64,000 nt of DNA from Rhabditophanes sp. KR3021 (GCA_963281155.1 CAUJLY010000002.1:3844001-3908000), one strand, 5' to 3'. Counted from the first letter of the stretch, positions 1-10,488 are shown. The notes: generated by a model from the sequence alone, not told the origin. Numbers and translations: made by a program.

Positions 1-2
1 AG

Positions 3-330
3 AATGTAAGCCATAAAGCACGCTTCAAAAATGCATTTGACTTAAAGATGTTGCTCGACAAGAAGGAAGACTTCATTAAAGAAATTGTCAACGATAAGTC
101 ATTTGGTAAGAAGCAAGTTATTGTCTTGAAGAAGTTGCAGAGAATGTTGAGAGCATCCTAATTGACTCTCTCAGACCACAACTTACCAACTCAGATAGTG
201 GAAAGCCTTCATTTGAAGAAGTCCACCTCAGGCTTCCAGAAATGAATGCTGAGGTAGCCGATCTTATTCTAGATGATTTCTTCAAAGCTTATAATGATAC
301 TGAAAAAGTTGGCTATTTTCCATTTTTATA
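3..330 (+). pseudogene. broken coding fragment, unknown family, cut by window edge
   Basis: Two open stretches in different frames join into one plausible protein. The first runs from the window edge to a stop at about 161. The second becomes protein-like at about 125 and runs to a stop at 328-330, with the readable core SFEEVHLRLPEMNAEVADL. The change of frame falls near 125-140. Codon choice in the second half (gtc, ctc, gcc, ttc) is richer in GC than the surrounding DNA. I do not recognise the family. It lies antisense to the Pcf11-like gene, beyond that gene's last visible splice donor, so it may sit in a Pcf11 intron. The 5' part is outside the window. Confidence 0.4.
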
Positions 331-374
331 AACTTTTAAATTTAATTGCCCTTTTAATAAAATTTATGACTTAC

Positions 375-1682
375 CTGGCCCGCCAAACCGAATTAAGTGA
401 GTTAAATTATCGATACGAATTTCTCTTGATTCGCGAAAAGGTAGAAGGTAAGGAATATTATCAATAAAAACATTTCTAGGAGTTCCATGGAAATATACTT
501 TATGTGGAAGGGTTCCTCTCTCAATGACAGGCTCTCGGCCAATATAGATAACTTCGTATGCTTTGCTATCAACAAATAATCGGTTGTTTGACTGAGCTCC
601 ATCCACACCTGGAGACTCGCTTTTAATAACTAATGTGGGAGCTGTAGCAACAGCTCTAAGTGCAGGTGCTACTATTCTTTGGGGTAATGTGGAGGCGAGA
701 TGTCTATTAGACATTGTAGGAACCGAATTTGTGAAACCTTGGCCATTAGGAAGAATCGGAGAATTCAATCTCTTGACAGAAACACTATTATTAAGAGAGG
801 TAGAAACATTTATTAAAGACGGGGCATTGCCTACAATAGGTCCTTGTCGACGTCTTTTACGAAAATCATCAATACCTTCAGCCAAAGTAACCGGTAATGG
901 TCTCTTTTGCCCAATATTTACCTCATTGATGGACTTCATAATAGGGGAACGTCTATTAACATGATTGTATCTATTTTCAATACAATTATCTGAAACTTTA
1001 TTTGATGATTCATTGGAAACTTTATTAGTAGATTCTTGTTTAAGGACATTTTTAGTGTTTTCCAATGTCTTTGGCTGCACATCATCTTTTCTCTCTGGAA
1101 CAATTCTGGTAGGGTAGTTGTCGATCGGCCAATTTTTGTCCAGCTTATTGACTGCAAAATCAAGTGCTTGTAGGACGTCAATTGAATAAAAATCATCCCA
1201 TGTTTTGCGTAATTTATACAGGCTACCTCGAATTTTTTCATCAGAACGACTGAATGCGTGCACAAAAACTTTTATCAAATTTTTAGAAAATTGTTTAATA
1301 TAAATATTTGGTTTCACTTTAAGTGTTTTTATTATAGAATCCATAACATATAAAGTCAAAAGCATCTTATCAGCTGATTCCAACTGAAATATACATATAA
1401 ATGAATAACGATAAAAGAGATGAGTTTATTATAATTAATACAAGTAGATAAATTAGTACCAATTGCACACAATGTAAGAAATTGCACAAATTTAATACAA
1501 AAACATGTTAAGTTTAAACATTTATTACTTACCGAAAATATCCGTTCTTCGATGACCTGGACGATATCCGAGCTGTGTGCAATAGAATCTTCTGCCATTA
1601 TAGTTAAATTTCTTATGTTTACTCGACTATTCTCATTGAAACTGTTAAGCACCACGCGGAATTCAGATTTTGCATTAGACAT
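375..1682 (-). CDS. pcf-11: Pcf11-like cleavage/polyadenylation factor, 5' exons (3' end missing)
   Basis: Pcf11 binds the phosphorylated RNA polymerase II CTD and links 3'-end cleavage to termination. Exon 1 is 1682-1533 (50 aa, starts MSNAKSEF). Exon 2 is 1383-375, joined in phase 0 across a gtaagt...ttcag intron. Residues 5 to about 130 match the CTD-interaction domain: the pattern LTIMAEDS...YVMDSIIK...SDEKIRGSLYKLRKTWDDF is diagnostic of Pcf11. The C-terminal part carries short IDNIPYLLPF / LTHLIRFGGP segments resembling the repeats downstream of the CID in animal Pcf11. Exon 2 ends at a consensus donor (ccag|gtaagt, 375/374) in phase 1. No convincing acceptor exon lies within 1-373, so the zinc-finger part is probably outside the window. 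If unspliced, the frame would stop three codons after the donor. Confidence 0.85.
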
Positions 1683-2014
1683 TTCATACGATTTAATCTC
1701 TCGACCAATATGAAAGCTAAAATTAAAAAAGAATGGTTAAGAATGAACAATGGTGCTAAAAAGAAGGATAATAAATAAGTAAAGTGGAAAGAGCGTTTAT
1801 ATAAGGATAATGGACACGAATGCAATCATACACTTGAATCGATCAAAACTAGAGACACCAGAGAAAGAATGTCTCACACGGAAATGTAAAAATCAACATA
1901 CGATAGTGGAACGAAGTATACGCACATTTGAAATTACAGCATCCTTAGTCTGTTGTCTTTTCATTTATACACATTCTTTTTATCTACTATATAAATTTAC
2001 ATTATTAGTAAATT

Positions 2015-3424
2015 ATGCAGCGCGGACAAGTTTCAACTCCACATAATGGGAATGTTCCTATGGCCCAACAACAGCAAGTCCATCGTAATGCGCAGTATCA
2101 AAACACACCTGCTCCAGCAATGGCAAGAAGGCCTGGACAACCTCCGACGCAACAACAAATGCAACAGCAGCAGATGAATGTTAACAATCAACAACAGCAG
2201 GTTTCCAGGCATCAACATAACATGAAAAGAAAGAGAAAGTTTGGAGAAAAAACATTAAATGAGTCTATCGTCAAAGTTATTCCGGATGGACAGAGTTACA
2301 TGGATTTACTTGCCTATGAACAAAAGTTTGACTCTCTTTTTATGAAGAAAAGGGCTGAGATTCAAGAGTCTTTAAAGAGAATGACCAAAGTTAAAAGAAA
2401 ATTACGCATTTTCATTTCTCATAATTTCGTGGAAGGAAATGATCCAGAAAAGGAATCCGAAACAGGAACACCTCCTTTTTGGGAGTTGCGTGTCGAAGGC
2501 CGCCTTATTGAAGATGAAAAGTTTGCTGAAAAGCCATTTAACAAGCTACAGGCCGTGAACGTTCCAAAAAAGAAATTTAGCAGCTTCTTTAAAAGTTTAA
2601 TTATCGAACTCGATACTCAAATTTATGGTCCCGACAATCATCTTGTGGAGTGGCACAGAAATGCTACCACAAACGAAACTGATGGGTTTCAGGTAAAGAG
2701 ACCAGGTGACAGAGAAGTTAGCTGCAAAATTTACTTGACTCTCGAGCATCTTCCTGTCAAATACAAGATCCATCCGCGGCTTTCTAAGTTACTCGGCATT
2801 CCCATGGAAACGAGACAAAAGATTGTTGAGCATATGTACCATTACATCAAAACTAACAATTTGCAAGACCCAAACAACAGAGATACCATCAATTGCGACG
2901 AATATTTGGAGCAATTGTTTGGTGTTAAATCTTTAAAAACGGTTGAGTTGCCTGGCAAGTTAACACCTTTTTTGTCTCCAACAGATCCAATTATTCTTAC
3001 TCACACAATAACCAAGCACGAGAAGAATACCCAAGTTGTAGATATTGATGTCGAACTTCCTGACCCAACCAAGTCCATGGCATCTTTGTTCTTACAAAAC
3101 ACAACCAATCAACAGGAGATCAATACATTAGACGACCGTATTGCTGAGTTCATTGAAACATTAAACGAAGTCAAACTTCGTAGAGACTTTTTCCTCAGGT
3201 TTTCAGATAATCCTAAGAATTTAATTGACAAATGGCTAGTGTCTCAAAGCAAAGATTTGAATGTCCTTAAAGATGATGGATTGTATAACGATCTTCAAGT
3301 GGACGAGACTGCAGAGGCATACTACAACCCCCAGTTGTGTGAAGGCATCAACCGTTATGTCTACAACAAAGTCCTCCAAAAGCGTGCCGAATTGGAGCAA
3401 ACTCTTGGAGTCAAAAATAATTAA
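2015..3424 (+). CDS. swsn-2: SMARCD/BAF60 subunit of SWI/SNF, intronless, 469 aa
   Basis: Core accessory subunit of BAF/PBAF chromatin remodelling complexes, nuclear. The first 75 residues are Gln/Asn-rich. They are followed by the basic helix KRAEIQESLKRMTKVKRKLR, the family block FSSFFKSLIIELDTQIYGPD with LVEWHRNATTNETDGFQVKR, a SWIB/MDM2 domain at about 242-320 (HPRLSKLLGIPMETR...YLEQLFGVKSL), and the C-terminal SMARCD segment ending QKRAELEQTLGVKNN. Length and domain order match animal BAF60. The whole gene is a single open frame with no intron, unlike most neighbours. The start is the first ATG before the Q-rich region; an upstream in-frame ATG is not needed. C. elegans has two paralogues (swsn-2.1 and 2.2) and I cannot say which this matches better. 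Confidence 0.95.
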   Translation: MQRGQVSTPHNGNVPMAQQQQVHRNAQYQNTPAPAMARRPGQPPTQQQMQQQQMNVNNQQQQVSRHQHNMKRKRKFGEKTLNESIVKVIPDGQSYMDLLAYEQKFDSLFMKKRAEIQESLKRMTKVKRKLRIFISHNFVEGNDPEKESETGTPPFWELRVEGRLIEDEKFAEKPFNKLQAVNVPKKKFSSFFKSLIIELDTQIYGPDNHLVEWHRNATTNETDGFQVKRPGDREVSCKIYLTLEHLPVKYKIHPRLSKLLGIPMETRQKIVEHMYHYIKTNNLQDPNNRDTINCDEYLEQLFGVKSLKTVELPGKLTPFLSPTDPIILTHTITKHEKNTQVVDIDVELPDPTKSMASLFLQNTTNQQEINTLDDRIAEFIETLNEVKLRRDFFLRFSDNPKNLIDKWLVSQSKDLNVLKDDGLYNDLQVDETAEAYYNPQLCEGINRYVYNKVLQKRAELEQTLGVKNN

Positions 3425-3613
3425 ATTATTACTGTATCTTATGATTTCATTTAAAAACTGCATTTTAATAATATTTTTTGTAATACACACATGTATTCAA
3501 CAATAATTATTTGTTTCTTTTCTAATACACGCATGTTTCATTCAATAATTATCTGTTTCTTATATAAAGTAATTTAATTAAAGATGTATAATAATATTTT
3601 ATAGTACTTTTCA

Positions 3614-5135
3614 ATGGAGGAAGAAATAGACAATCAGTTTCGAAAAACCAGTTTAGTTTTAAAGGAACTTAAGGCAGAAGAAAAAGAGCTATTAAGAAAA
3701 CAAGTCGAATGTACTGCTTTCAAGAAAAAGAAATTAGAGCTTGAAGCTAGAAAAAATTGGGACTGTTTCTACAAGAAGAACCAAGATAAATTCTTTAAAG
3801 ATAGAAATTGGACAAGTGATGATTTAAAGGAGTCATGTCCTCATTTGAACTTAGGTAAAAATAAAATTATGAAATGACTAATATTTTTTGGATTTAGACG
3901 ATCCTTTGACTTATTTAGATGCTGGTTGTGGAGTGGGTAATATGTTATTTCCTTTAGCTCAATATTTTCCAACATGGAAATTGCAAGGATTTGACTTTAG
4001 CGATAATGCTATTGGTTTGCTTCAAGAACGAGCAAAAAAGGAATCCATTCCTGTTGTTGCTGATGTTTTAGATTTAACTGATAATAGCAAATGTGATGTT
4101 GTCAGCTCTAATTTCTCAACTTCTGATTTGACATCATTAATCTTTGTTTTGTCAGCAATTCACCCAGAAAAGCACTCACTGGCAATAGTGAACACATTAA
4201 AATTTGTCAAATCTGGAGGAACTATATTTTTCAGAGATTATGCATGTAAGAAATTTACTGATAAAATAGAAAAATATATTAAAAACCAGAAGGAATTTCA
4301 TTTTTAAGAACAAACATCTTTTCAATGATAAGCTGATCAATTCGTTGAGCACTATCAGGTGAAAACTTATAGACGTATTCAAGAGTACATCTGTCATGAT
4401 CGACGTCTTTGACTTGGGCACCAAAATACTCGGAAAGAATGTACCCTAGGTTATCAGCCAATTCCTTAAAAGGAACATCCATTTTGACAACAATTGCCTT
4501 AGAGCAGGAGTCATTGTCTTTCTTGGTGTCTATAATTTTTTTTATTCTTCTTTCTTTTATTGTGAGCACATTGTCCATCAACATGAGAGTTGTACTTTGA
4601 AAGATGACCGGACATTCTATGGATATCTTTTTTCTGGCATCGACTCGCCAACATAGTAAGCAGCTCTAATGACACTTGCCAAGTCCACTCGCTTAAAGGT
4701 TTTGGGTTGATTCTAGTATCAAGCAAGAGGTCAACAAAAGCAATCGTTTGGACAACTGGATCGTTGATCTTGGCCAACTCTTAGGCAGGGTTTCCATGGT
4801 ATTAAGATGTGCATTATCAGTGCGAAGCATCTTTAATTAAAATTTAAAAAACAAAATTTAAATATAATGTTTAACGCTATTAACAACAAATTGTTACAGT
4901 GTACGATCATGCAATGTTACGATTTGGATTTGGAGCAAAGATTTCTGAAAACTTTTATGTACGTCAGGACGGAACCCGTGCTTATTTCTTTACAATTCCT
5001 GAAATAACCGATTTGTTTAATGAAAATAATTGCGAAGTACTAAAAGTAGAGTATCTTGTTAGAAAAACCATCAACCATTCCAAAAAACTATGTGTAGACC
5101 GACTATTTCTTCAAGGATGTTTTAGAAAAAAATAA
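3614..5135 (+). CDS. METTL6-like tRNA m3C methyltransferase, 274 aa
   Basis: SAM-dependent methyltransferase of the METTL2/6/8 family, which makes 3-methylcytidine at position 32 of tRNAs. Exons are 3614-3854, 3898-4245 and 4900-5135 (phases 1 and 1; total 825 nt including stop). Motif I is LDAGCGVGN, at about residues 84-92. It is followed by LIFVLSAIHPEK, FFRDYALYDHAML and FYVRQDGTRAYFF, which are METTL6 hallmarks. The first intron is 43 nt. The second is 654 nt and contains an antisense decayed gene. METTL6 fits better than METTL2 or METTL8 because of length and the FLQGCF C-terminus. Confidence 0.93.
4279..4830 (-). pseudogene. decayed gene nested antisense in METTL6 intron 2
   Basis: Reading the minus strand from an ATG at 4830 gives a protein-like sequence that changes frame at least twice. 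About 15 codons after the ATG it moves into the frame of IKPKPLSEWTW-type sequence (4777-4511). Near 4660-4640 it moves into the frame of DNVLTIKERRIKK through KMDVPFKELADNLGYILSEY, which ends at 4279. Codon choice is richer in G and C than the surrounding intron. I do not recognise the family. It fills almost the whole host intron and lies opposite to the host. Confidence 0.55.
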
Positions 5136-5245
5136 TTGTTGTTAAATACTAATTTGCATTGTTTACCGTTTATCGGTACACATACTTTATATACCGACTA
5201 ATACTTGTCTAATTTAAATAATTTTTAGTGTAATTAAATTATACG

Positions 5246-5995
5246 ATGGGTCGTAAAAATGAAGAAAGTAGATTGAAGGGATTGCCAATACTACAACGGC
5301 ATAACAAATTAATAGAAACATTTATAAATGCACACAAAAGGATAAACAGTGAATCTTGTGCATCGGAAAGATCTGTTTCTTCAGTGGTAAAATCACATTT
5401 GAAGTTTCATTATGACGAGAAGAATGAATCTAAATTGAGTTGGGAAGAAAAACTTGCAAAGCGATATTATGATCGGTTGTTTAAGGAATACTGTGTGGCT
5501 GATTTGGAGCATTATGAAAAAAACAAGATCGCCATGCGCTGGAGAACTGAAAAGGAATTGAAGAGTGGAAAAGGTCAGTTTCTGTGTGGAAGCAGGAATT
5601 GTGTTATAAGTGATGATTTAAACACATGGGAGGTGAATTTTAAATATGTAGAAGATGCCGAAACTAAAAATATTCTCGTCAAGCTAAGGTTGTGTGAAGA
5701 ATGTTCCAAAAAATTGAATTACCATACCTTAAAAAGAAGAGTCACAAAGTTGGTAAAAGATGCAAAAAAGAGGAAGCACCAGCCAGATGTAAAAGAATCT
5801 CGTGATGACGAAGGCTATAGCCCAAAGGAAGTGAAACGGCAGTTTTTAGACCATGACAAGGAAGATACTCCATCAAAATCGACTATAACACCTACTGACA
5901 TAGATAATGTATGGTCTAAACCTATTGAACTTGATGATACCAAGAAATTAACGGACGAAATGGACGATTTCTTAAATAATTTTCTTTTCGATTAA
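5246..5995 (+). CDS. FRA10AC1 homologue, 249 aa, single exon
   Basis: Nuclear protein known as a component of spliceosomal C complexes; its biochemical role is not settled. The family core is clear at about residues 70-180: SWEEKLAKRYYDRLFKEYC, then KIAMRWRTEKE, SGKGQFLCGSRNC, WEVNFKYVEDAE, and LVKLRLCEECSKKLNYH. The paired Cys motifs (CGSRNC and CEEC) suggest a metal site. The tail from about residue 180 is charged and low-complexity. The start ATG at 5246 directly follows an AT-rich leader and gives the normal family length. No introns. Confidence 0.93.
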   Translation: MGRKNEESRLKGLPILQRHNKLIETFINAHKRINSESCASERSVSSVVKSHLKFHYDEKNESKLSWEEKLAKRYYDRLFKEYCVADLEHYEKNKIAMRWRTEKELKSGKGQFLCGSRNCVISDDLNTWEVNFKYVEDAETKNILVKLRLCEECSKKLNYHTLKRRVTKLVKDAKKRKHQPDVKESRDDEGYSPKEVKRQFLDHDKEDTPSKSTITPTDIDNVWSKPIELDDTKKLTDEMDDFLNNFLFD

Positions 5996-6327
5996 ACTTA
6001 TTTATGATCTTTATTAAGACGAAATTTTAATAAATCATTTTTAAATATATTATTTGCTTTGCGTCCTAAATAAAAGCACCAAACTTTGGTTATATTGATG
6101 ATCGAAGTAGTAGATATGTTTCCATTACGATTTATCAATTAAAATATTAAATTTCCTGCTATTAGCAACCTTATTATCGATCAAGAGTAAATGGCTTATT
6201 AATAAATAGGTGATAGGAAAATTCTGATAACAACTTTCATCTAAGAATCTTTATGTATAAGATTAATCTTTAAATACTGATTTCCTCTCGACAGAAACAA
6301 TTATTAGTTTCTACATTTGAATATAAT
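5996..6327. other. intergenic, AT-rich
   Basis: Contains 3' sequence of the FRA10AC1 gene and the presumed promoter of the first NHA gene. I see no further gene or repeat. Confidence 0.6.
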
Positions 6328-9300
6328 ATGACGGAATGTAATAAAATCACAACAGGGCTGATATTAATCGTTTTGCTATTTTGTGGCCTCGTTTTTTTAT
6401 TTAAACGGGAGTTTTTAAAGCCGCTAGAGGGACGGGGATTTCCTTCCTTAATTATTTCAATTTTCACATATTGGTCTATCTCGCTATCAGTTTCTAAAGC
6501 ACTATCTTTGCTGAAAGTTGCAGAATTAATAGGTAACTTTATTAATGGCTATACAAATAAGTTAAAAATATATAAGACATACAGTTAGAAAGCAATAAAT
6601 TTAGAAGATTAGCTTAATTTGTTAACCGCAATTTTACTGATTCGATTTACTATTGAGGATTTTTGAGAAACATGATTGTGTTGGTTGCCCTCAACATCAA
6701 TATTAGTCAACAACTTCCGCAGCTTGAGGATAATGGAATTTTATTAGCCAATGCTTCATTAATGTGCAATCCATCCGTATAAATGGCTATAATTTTTTAT
6801 TCTTTTGCCAAGTAGCATTGCATTTTAAAGAACTCCTTTCAAAAATTCTGTAGTAGTTGAATTGTGATGCGAACATAATCTGCTTTGGAATTAACGCGAA
6901 ATCCAACGTAGAAAAATTATTGAGAATGTCTTTTAGAGACAAGTACTTGTAATTTAAACCTTCAACGATATCCAATAATACACCCTTGCTTGTTTGATCA
7001 ACTGACTTCCTAGTTTCAGCAAGTTTTATTTCATCCACTAAATCCCCTCAAAGCTGTTTGTCTTCCAATCCAAGTCTTTTGATAGATTACTTCAGCTAGT
7101 TGCTTCAACTTTCTGCATTCTTGATGTTTGTAATGTTCGTTGAAATTGGGATAAAACTTGAAATGTGTTAGAAAGCCCATAAATATACATACTGGTTTTT
7201 TACCTGGACACTATCGTAAGAAATCTTTCTAGGGCGCTACATTTTAAGGTGGCAATTAAATTCTAATGATGTAACTAAATGAGATTAAGCATTTAAAAGC
7301 AGGGACTTTTTTACAGATCTTCTTCAGGATATTTACGCATACTTATAAAAATTGGCTGTTAAAAACATTAAATTTCAATATTAACAACCTTATTTAGGCT
7401 CTCTTTTGGCGGGTATATTCATAAGGAACTATGAGAATTTAGACAAACTAATTACAAATGATACGGAGTTTGAAACTTTTATTCAGGGAGTTGCCTTCAG
7501 TATAATTATGATTCGATCCGCAATGGGAATCGACTTTACAGCTTTAAGAAAAAACTTAGTCTTTTGCATTTCTATTTCACTTATTTCATCTCTTTGTGAA
7601 ATCGGAGCTATAACGTTTATCACTTACTTCTCATTAACAACCGATTTCAAAATTGCATTCACCTTTGCTTCGATCATGGCTGCCTGTAGTCCTGCAATCA
7701 TAGTAAATTTGCTTTTCGAATTTAATTATTTATATATAAATATTTAGGTTCCATTTGCCATAAAGTTACAAGAAAACAAATTTTCAAAGAAAGGAATTCC
7801 CTCAACTCTAATAGTGTGTGCTTCTCTCATCAATGTGTTTTGTATTATTATCTATGCAATTTGCACAGCAACGTTTTTTGGTGAAGGATCTTCAACGATT
7901 TGGCTATGCTTCTCAATTCCTTTCTCAATGGTCCTTAGTGTCATTATTGGAATGGGGTTTGCCTACGTGTTTAAATATTACCCCACTAAGCAAAATAGCG
8001 AAGTTCATTTTCAAAGAACTGTGTTGCTGGTAATAAGTTGCTTATGCATTTACTATGGCGGTAAATATTATCATATGCCTATAATTGGTTCAATAGCTAT
8101 AATTGTATTGTCCTCAATGGTTACCATTAATTGGCGTCAAAAAGATGACTTAGGGGTAAGTTCATATTTTAAATAATTTAATTCATCGACGTTTCTTAAG
8201 ACCGAATATGAAGAGAAAGCACTCAAAGGTAATGTTTTACTAAATATAAAGTGTTAAAATATATTCATTTATTTCTGAGAAGAATATCCATGATTCGTTT
8301 TATTTCTGCCAAGGGAGTAATAGTTTTTAATTAGATCACTGTTCTTCTCTTGCAAATTATAAATTATCCCACCTCCTTTCTTGTCTAGTATTTCATTGAA
8401 AATCCTTCCCCAACTTTTTACCGGGCCAGCTCGATGATGAGCGAGTATGCTTGCTTTCAGCTTAAGTTGCCTAGGCATGGTTCTGGAATATAAATTGATA
8501 CAATGGTTGATTAAATTGAATGCACGGCATAAAATTGATTAAATTTATAATAACGGGATACAATTGATATTGAACGGCATATCTGACTGCACTACATCTT
8601 AATATAGTCAAATTTGTTCCAATAATTTGTATACATTCATTTTCCTAAAACAAATCTTGTCGGTATACTGTTTCCATTAAAAGAGTGTTTTTATAACAAT
8701 TTCTTCCATTTCTTTGCTTTTTTGGCAATTTATAAATTAAAAAAAGTTTACAAAGATACTTCGTCAATTACAGAAATATCAAAGTTTTTTGCAGATTCTA
8801 GACCGATTTTCTGACTGACATTTGACAAAAGCTTTTGAAGCTTCGTCTTTTAATCTTGAAGTAATTAAATTCAGATTCATAATTATGATATGGACCTCTC
8901 AACAACTAAAAGAGGCTTTGTCGGATCTTTTTTATTGAAAAAGTTAAATCGCCGCTTTTGTAAAACGATATATTGGAAGTATAAAAATAAAAAAAAACTA
9001 TAATTGTCTTATACGATATTGTAAATCTAAATTATAGGAATGTGGGTATATTTTTTAGAACCTTTACTATTTTCATTTATTGGCGCGGAATTTAGATTTA
9101 AAGAATTTTCAATAGATTTGGCATTAGTTGCCGTTTTCATCCTATTATTTGGTTTGATCTTTAAAAGCATTTCAATATATGTGACTGCTCATTTTTTCAA
9201 AGGCTACACAATGGGCGAAAAGATCTTTTTAAGTATCAGCTTTCTTTCAAAGGCAACTGTTCAGGTTATTTAAATAAAAATTGAAATACATTAATTTATT

Positions 9301-9687
9301 CTACTTAAGGCTGCATTGATTCCCGGATTTGCCCTAATGTTGATTAATACATCTTCAAATACAAACAGCCTCATAGCAGCTAAGTTTGTAAATATGTGCA
9401 TTTTGCTGATTTTAATATCTGCGCCTGTGGGAAGCATGTTGATGGAAATTCTTGGAAAGCGCTTATTAACGAAAGATCCCCCAGAAAATGAATACATTAT
9501 GAGTGGTGGTATTAGCAAACGTGATAGCATAAACGAACTGAATATTACAATTAACACGAACATCAGCTTGTCTAATAATAAATCACAACAACACAAAGTT
9601 GATCAGTCGTCTATCAATGAAGAAAGTAATATTCCGTTCATCGATGAAAGAAATGGGATGAAACGAACGATTTTATCATCTGTTTAA
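6328..9687 (+). CDS. SLC9B/NHA-type Na+/H+ exchanger, paralogue 1, six exons, 516 aa
   Basis: Multi-pass cation/proton antiporter of the CPA2 (NHA) family. Exons are 6328-6532, 7398-7702, 7748-8155, 8201-8228, 9038-9264 and 9310-9687; all phases agree and total 1551 nt. Exon 4 is a 28-nt microexon (TEYEEKALK). Recognisable family positions are SLLAGIFIRN (TM2-3), MGIDFTALRK, CSPAII, FLEPLLFSFIGAEF and FLSKATVQAALIPG. The segment that holds two adjacent Asp in human NHA2 (AASMDD) reads CASLIN here, so both acidic residues are missing. The donor after exon 5 is the weak gttatt. Introns 1 (865 nt) and 4 (809 nt) each carry minus-strand coding-like DNA. Paralogue 2 lies about 3 kb downstream on the same strand. 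Confidence 0.9.
6787..7215 (-). pseudogene. decayed gene nested antisense in NHA paralogue 1 intron 1
   Basis: From about 7215 to 7035 the minus strand reads as protein (CPGKKPVCIF ... YPNFNEHYKHQECRKLK ... YQKTWIGRQTALRGFSG). It then needs a frame change near 7033 to continue as DEIKLAETRKSVDQTSKGVL and on to a stop at 6787. Cys and His are frequent in the first part, which could be a degraded zinc-binding region, but I cannot assign a family. It is opposite to the host gene. Confidence 0.4.
8269..8478 (-). CDS. small basic ORF nested antisense in NHA paralogue 1 intron 4, 69 aa
   Basis: Intact ORF starting MPRQLKLKASILAHHRAG and rich in Lys and Arg. The ATG lies 4 nt after a tatattccag acceptor, the spacing expected of a nematode spliced-leader site, which argues that it may be expressed. 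No TM segment or signal peptide. The N-terminus faintly resembles mitochondrial ribosomal bS21m (basic start, then an LNRIL-like helix), but the second half does not, so I do not assign it. It may continue in further exons. Confidence 0.35.
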   Translation of the reverse strand: MPRQLKLKASILAHHRAGPVKSWGRIFNEILDKKGGGIIYNLQEKNSDLIKNYYSLGRNKTNHGYSSQK

Positions 9688-9885
9688 TGTTTTTAATGAC
9701 AATAGTATATGTGAAAACAAATCAAGTCCATTGCACAAAGTATTTAATCTAATTTATGGAGAAACAAATATCAAAGACTTTTTCAATTATATACAAGCAC
9801 GTAGAGCTCTTCATTACACAAATACTTCAAGTTTTTAGATAATAAAAGTTTAAAGATTAATTATAGATGTCGGTGTTTTGTTGGT

Positions 9886-10488
9886 TTAAAAATTTGGGAT
9901 AGAATGAAGTGCAAATTTTGGAATCTGCATATTCTGTTGATATTTTATTTTATTTTCTCTTACTTTTCTCTCCTCAATCGTTTCCAGTCTCTTTGCATAT
10001 TGATAGGCACTATATAAATCCGTGTTTTTGTCAGCCTTTAATAAACGCCTGATTTCTAAATTTCTGACTCCGTTCAAAAACGTCCTCAAAAGAATTTTTT
10101 TATGCAAATCACTTCCAGATAACCCAATCTGAATACTTGCTTTTTTAAGGAACAAATAAAAAACTTCAATACATTCACCGGGTTTTTGTTTTAAATTAAT
10201 TAAGTCATTAATTGAATGACATAGTTGGACATCATCTTCTCCAAATGCAAGATAGCAGTATGTTTTTAAATTTTCAAAAGACAGATCAAAGACACTTTTT
10301 GGAAATGCAATCAAGTGAACTTTCTCAAAGGATTTTGGCCCCAAAAAATGAAGCAGAAGACGTTTCTTTAGTTCATTGTCCGTAACTTCATTTAAATAGC
10401 AAATATTGTCAAATAGTAATAACCATTGTTTGAAAGGTATTCCCGAAGCTGAATACGAGATCAAATTGCTCTTTTCAAGCAATATCAT
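9886..10488 (-). CDS. retrotransposon Gag-like (capsid) protein, solitary, 200 aa
   Basis: The sequence follows the Ty3/gypsy-type Gag capsid pattern: an early Trp (FKQWLLLFDNIC), DNELKKRLLLHFLGPKSFE, a Pro-Lys-Ser then FENLK block, INLKQKPGECIEVFYLFLKK, and FLNGVRNLEIRRLL. It ends in a charged helix. There is no zinc knuckle, protease, reverse transcriptase or LTR nearby, so it is either a relic or a domesticated gag gene. The frame is fully intact over 600 nt in AT-rich DNA, which favours some retention. It converges on NHA paralogue 1; the gap between stop codons is about 200 nt. Confidence 0.65.
   Translation of the reverse strand: MILLEKSNLISYSASGIPFKQWLLLFDNICYLNEVTDNELKKRLLLHFLGPKSFEKVHLIAFPKSVFDLSFENLKTYCYLAFGEDDVQLCHSINDLINLKQKPGECIEVFYLFLKKASIQIGLSGSDLHKKILLRTFLNGVRNLEIRRLLKADKNTDLYSAYQYAKRLETIEERKVRENKIKYQQNMQIPKFALHSIPNF

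Noticed and set aside
402..1265. Several open frames over the Pcf11 exon
   Set aside because: Shadows of the Pcf11 frame without protein-like composition.
1810..2046. 78-codon plus-strand ORF upstream of SMARCD
   Set aside because: Overlaps the start of the SMARCD gene in another frame and has no protein-like features.
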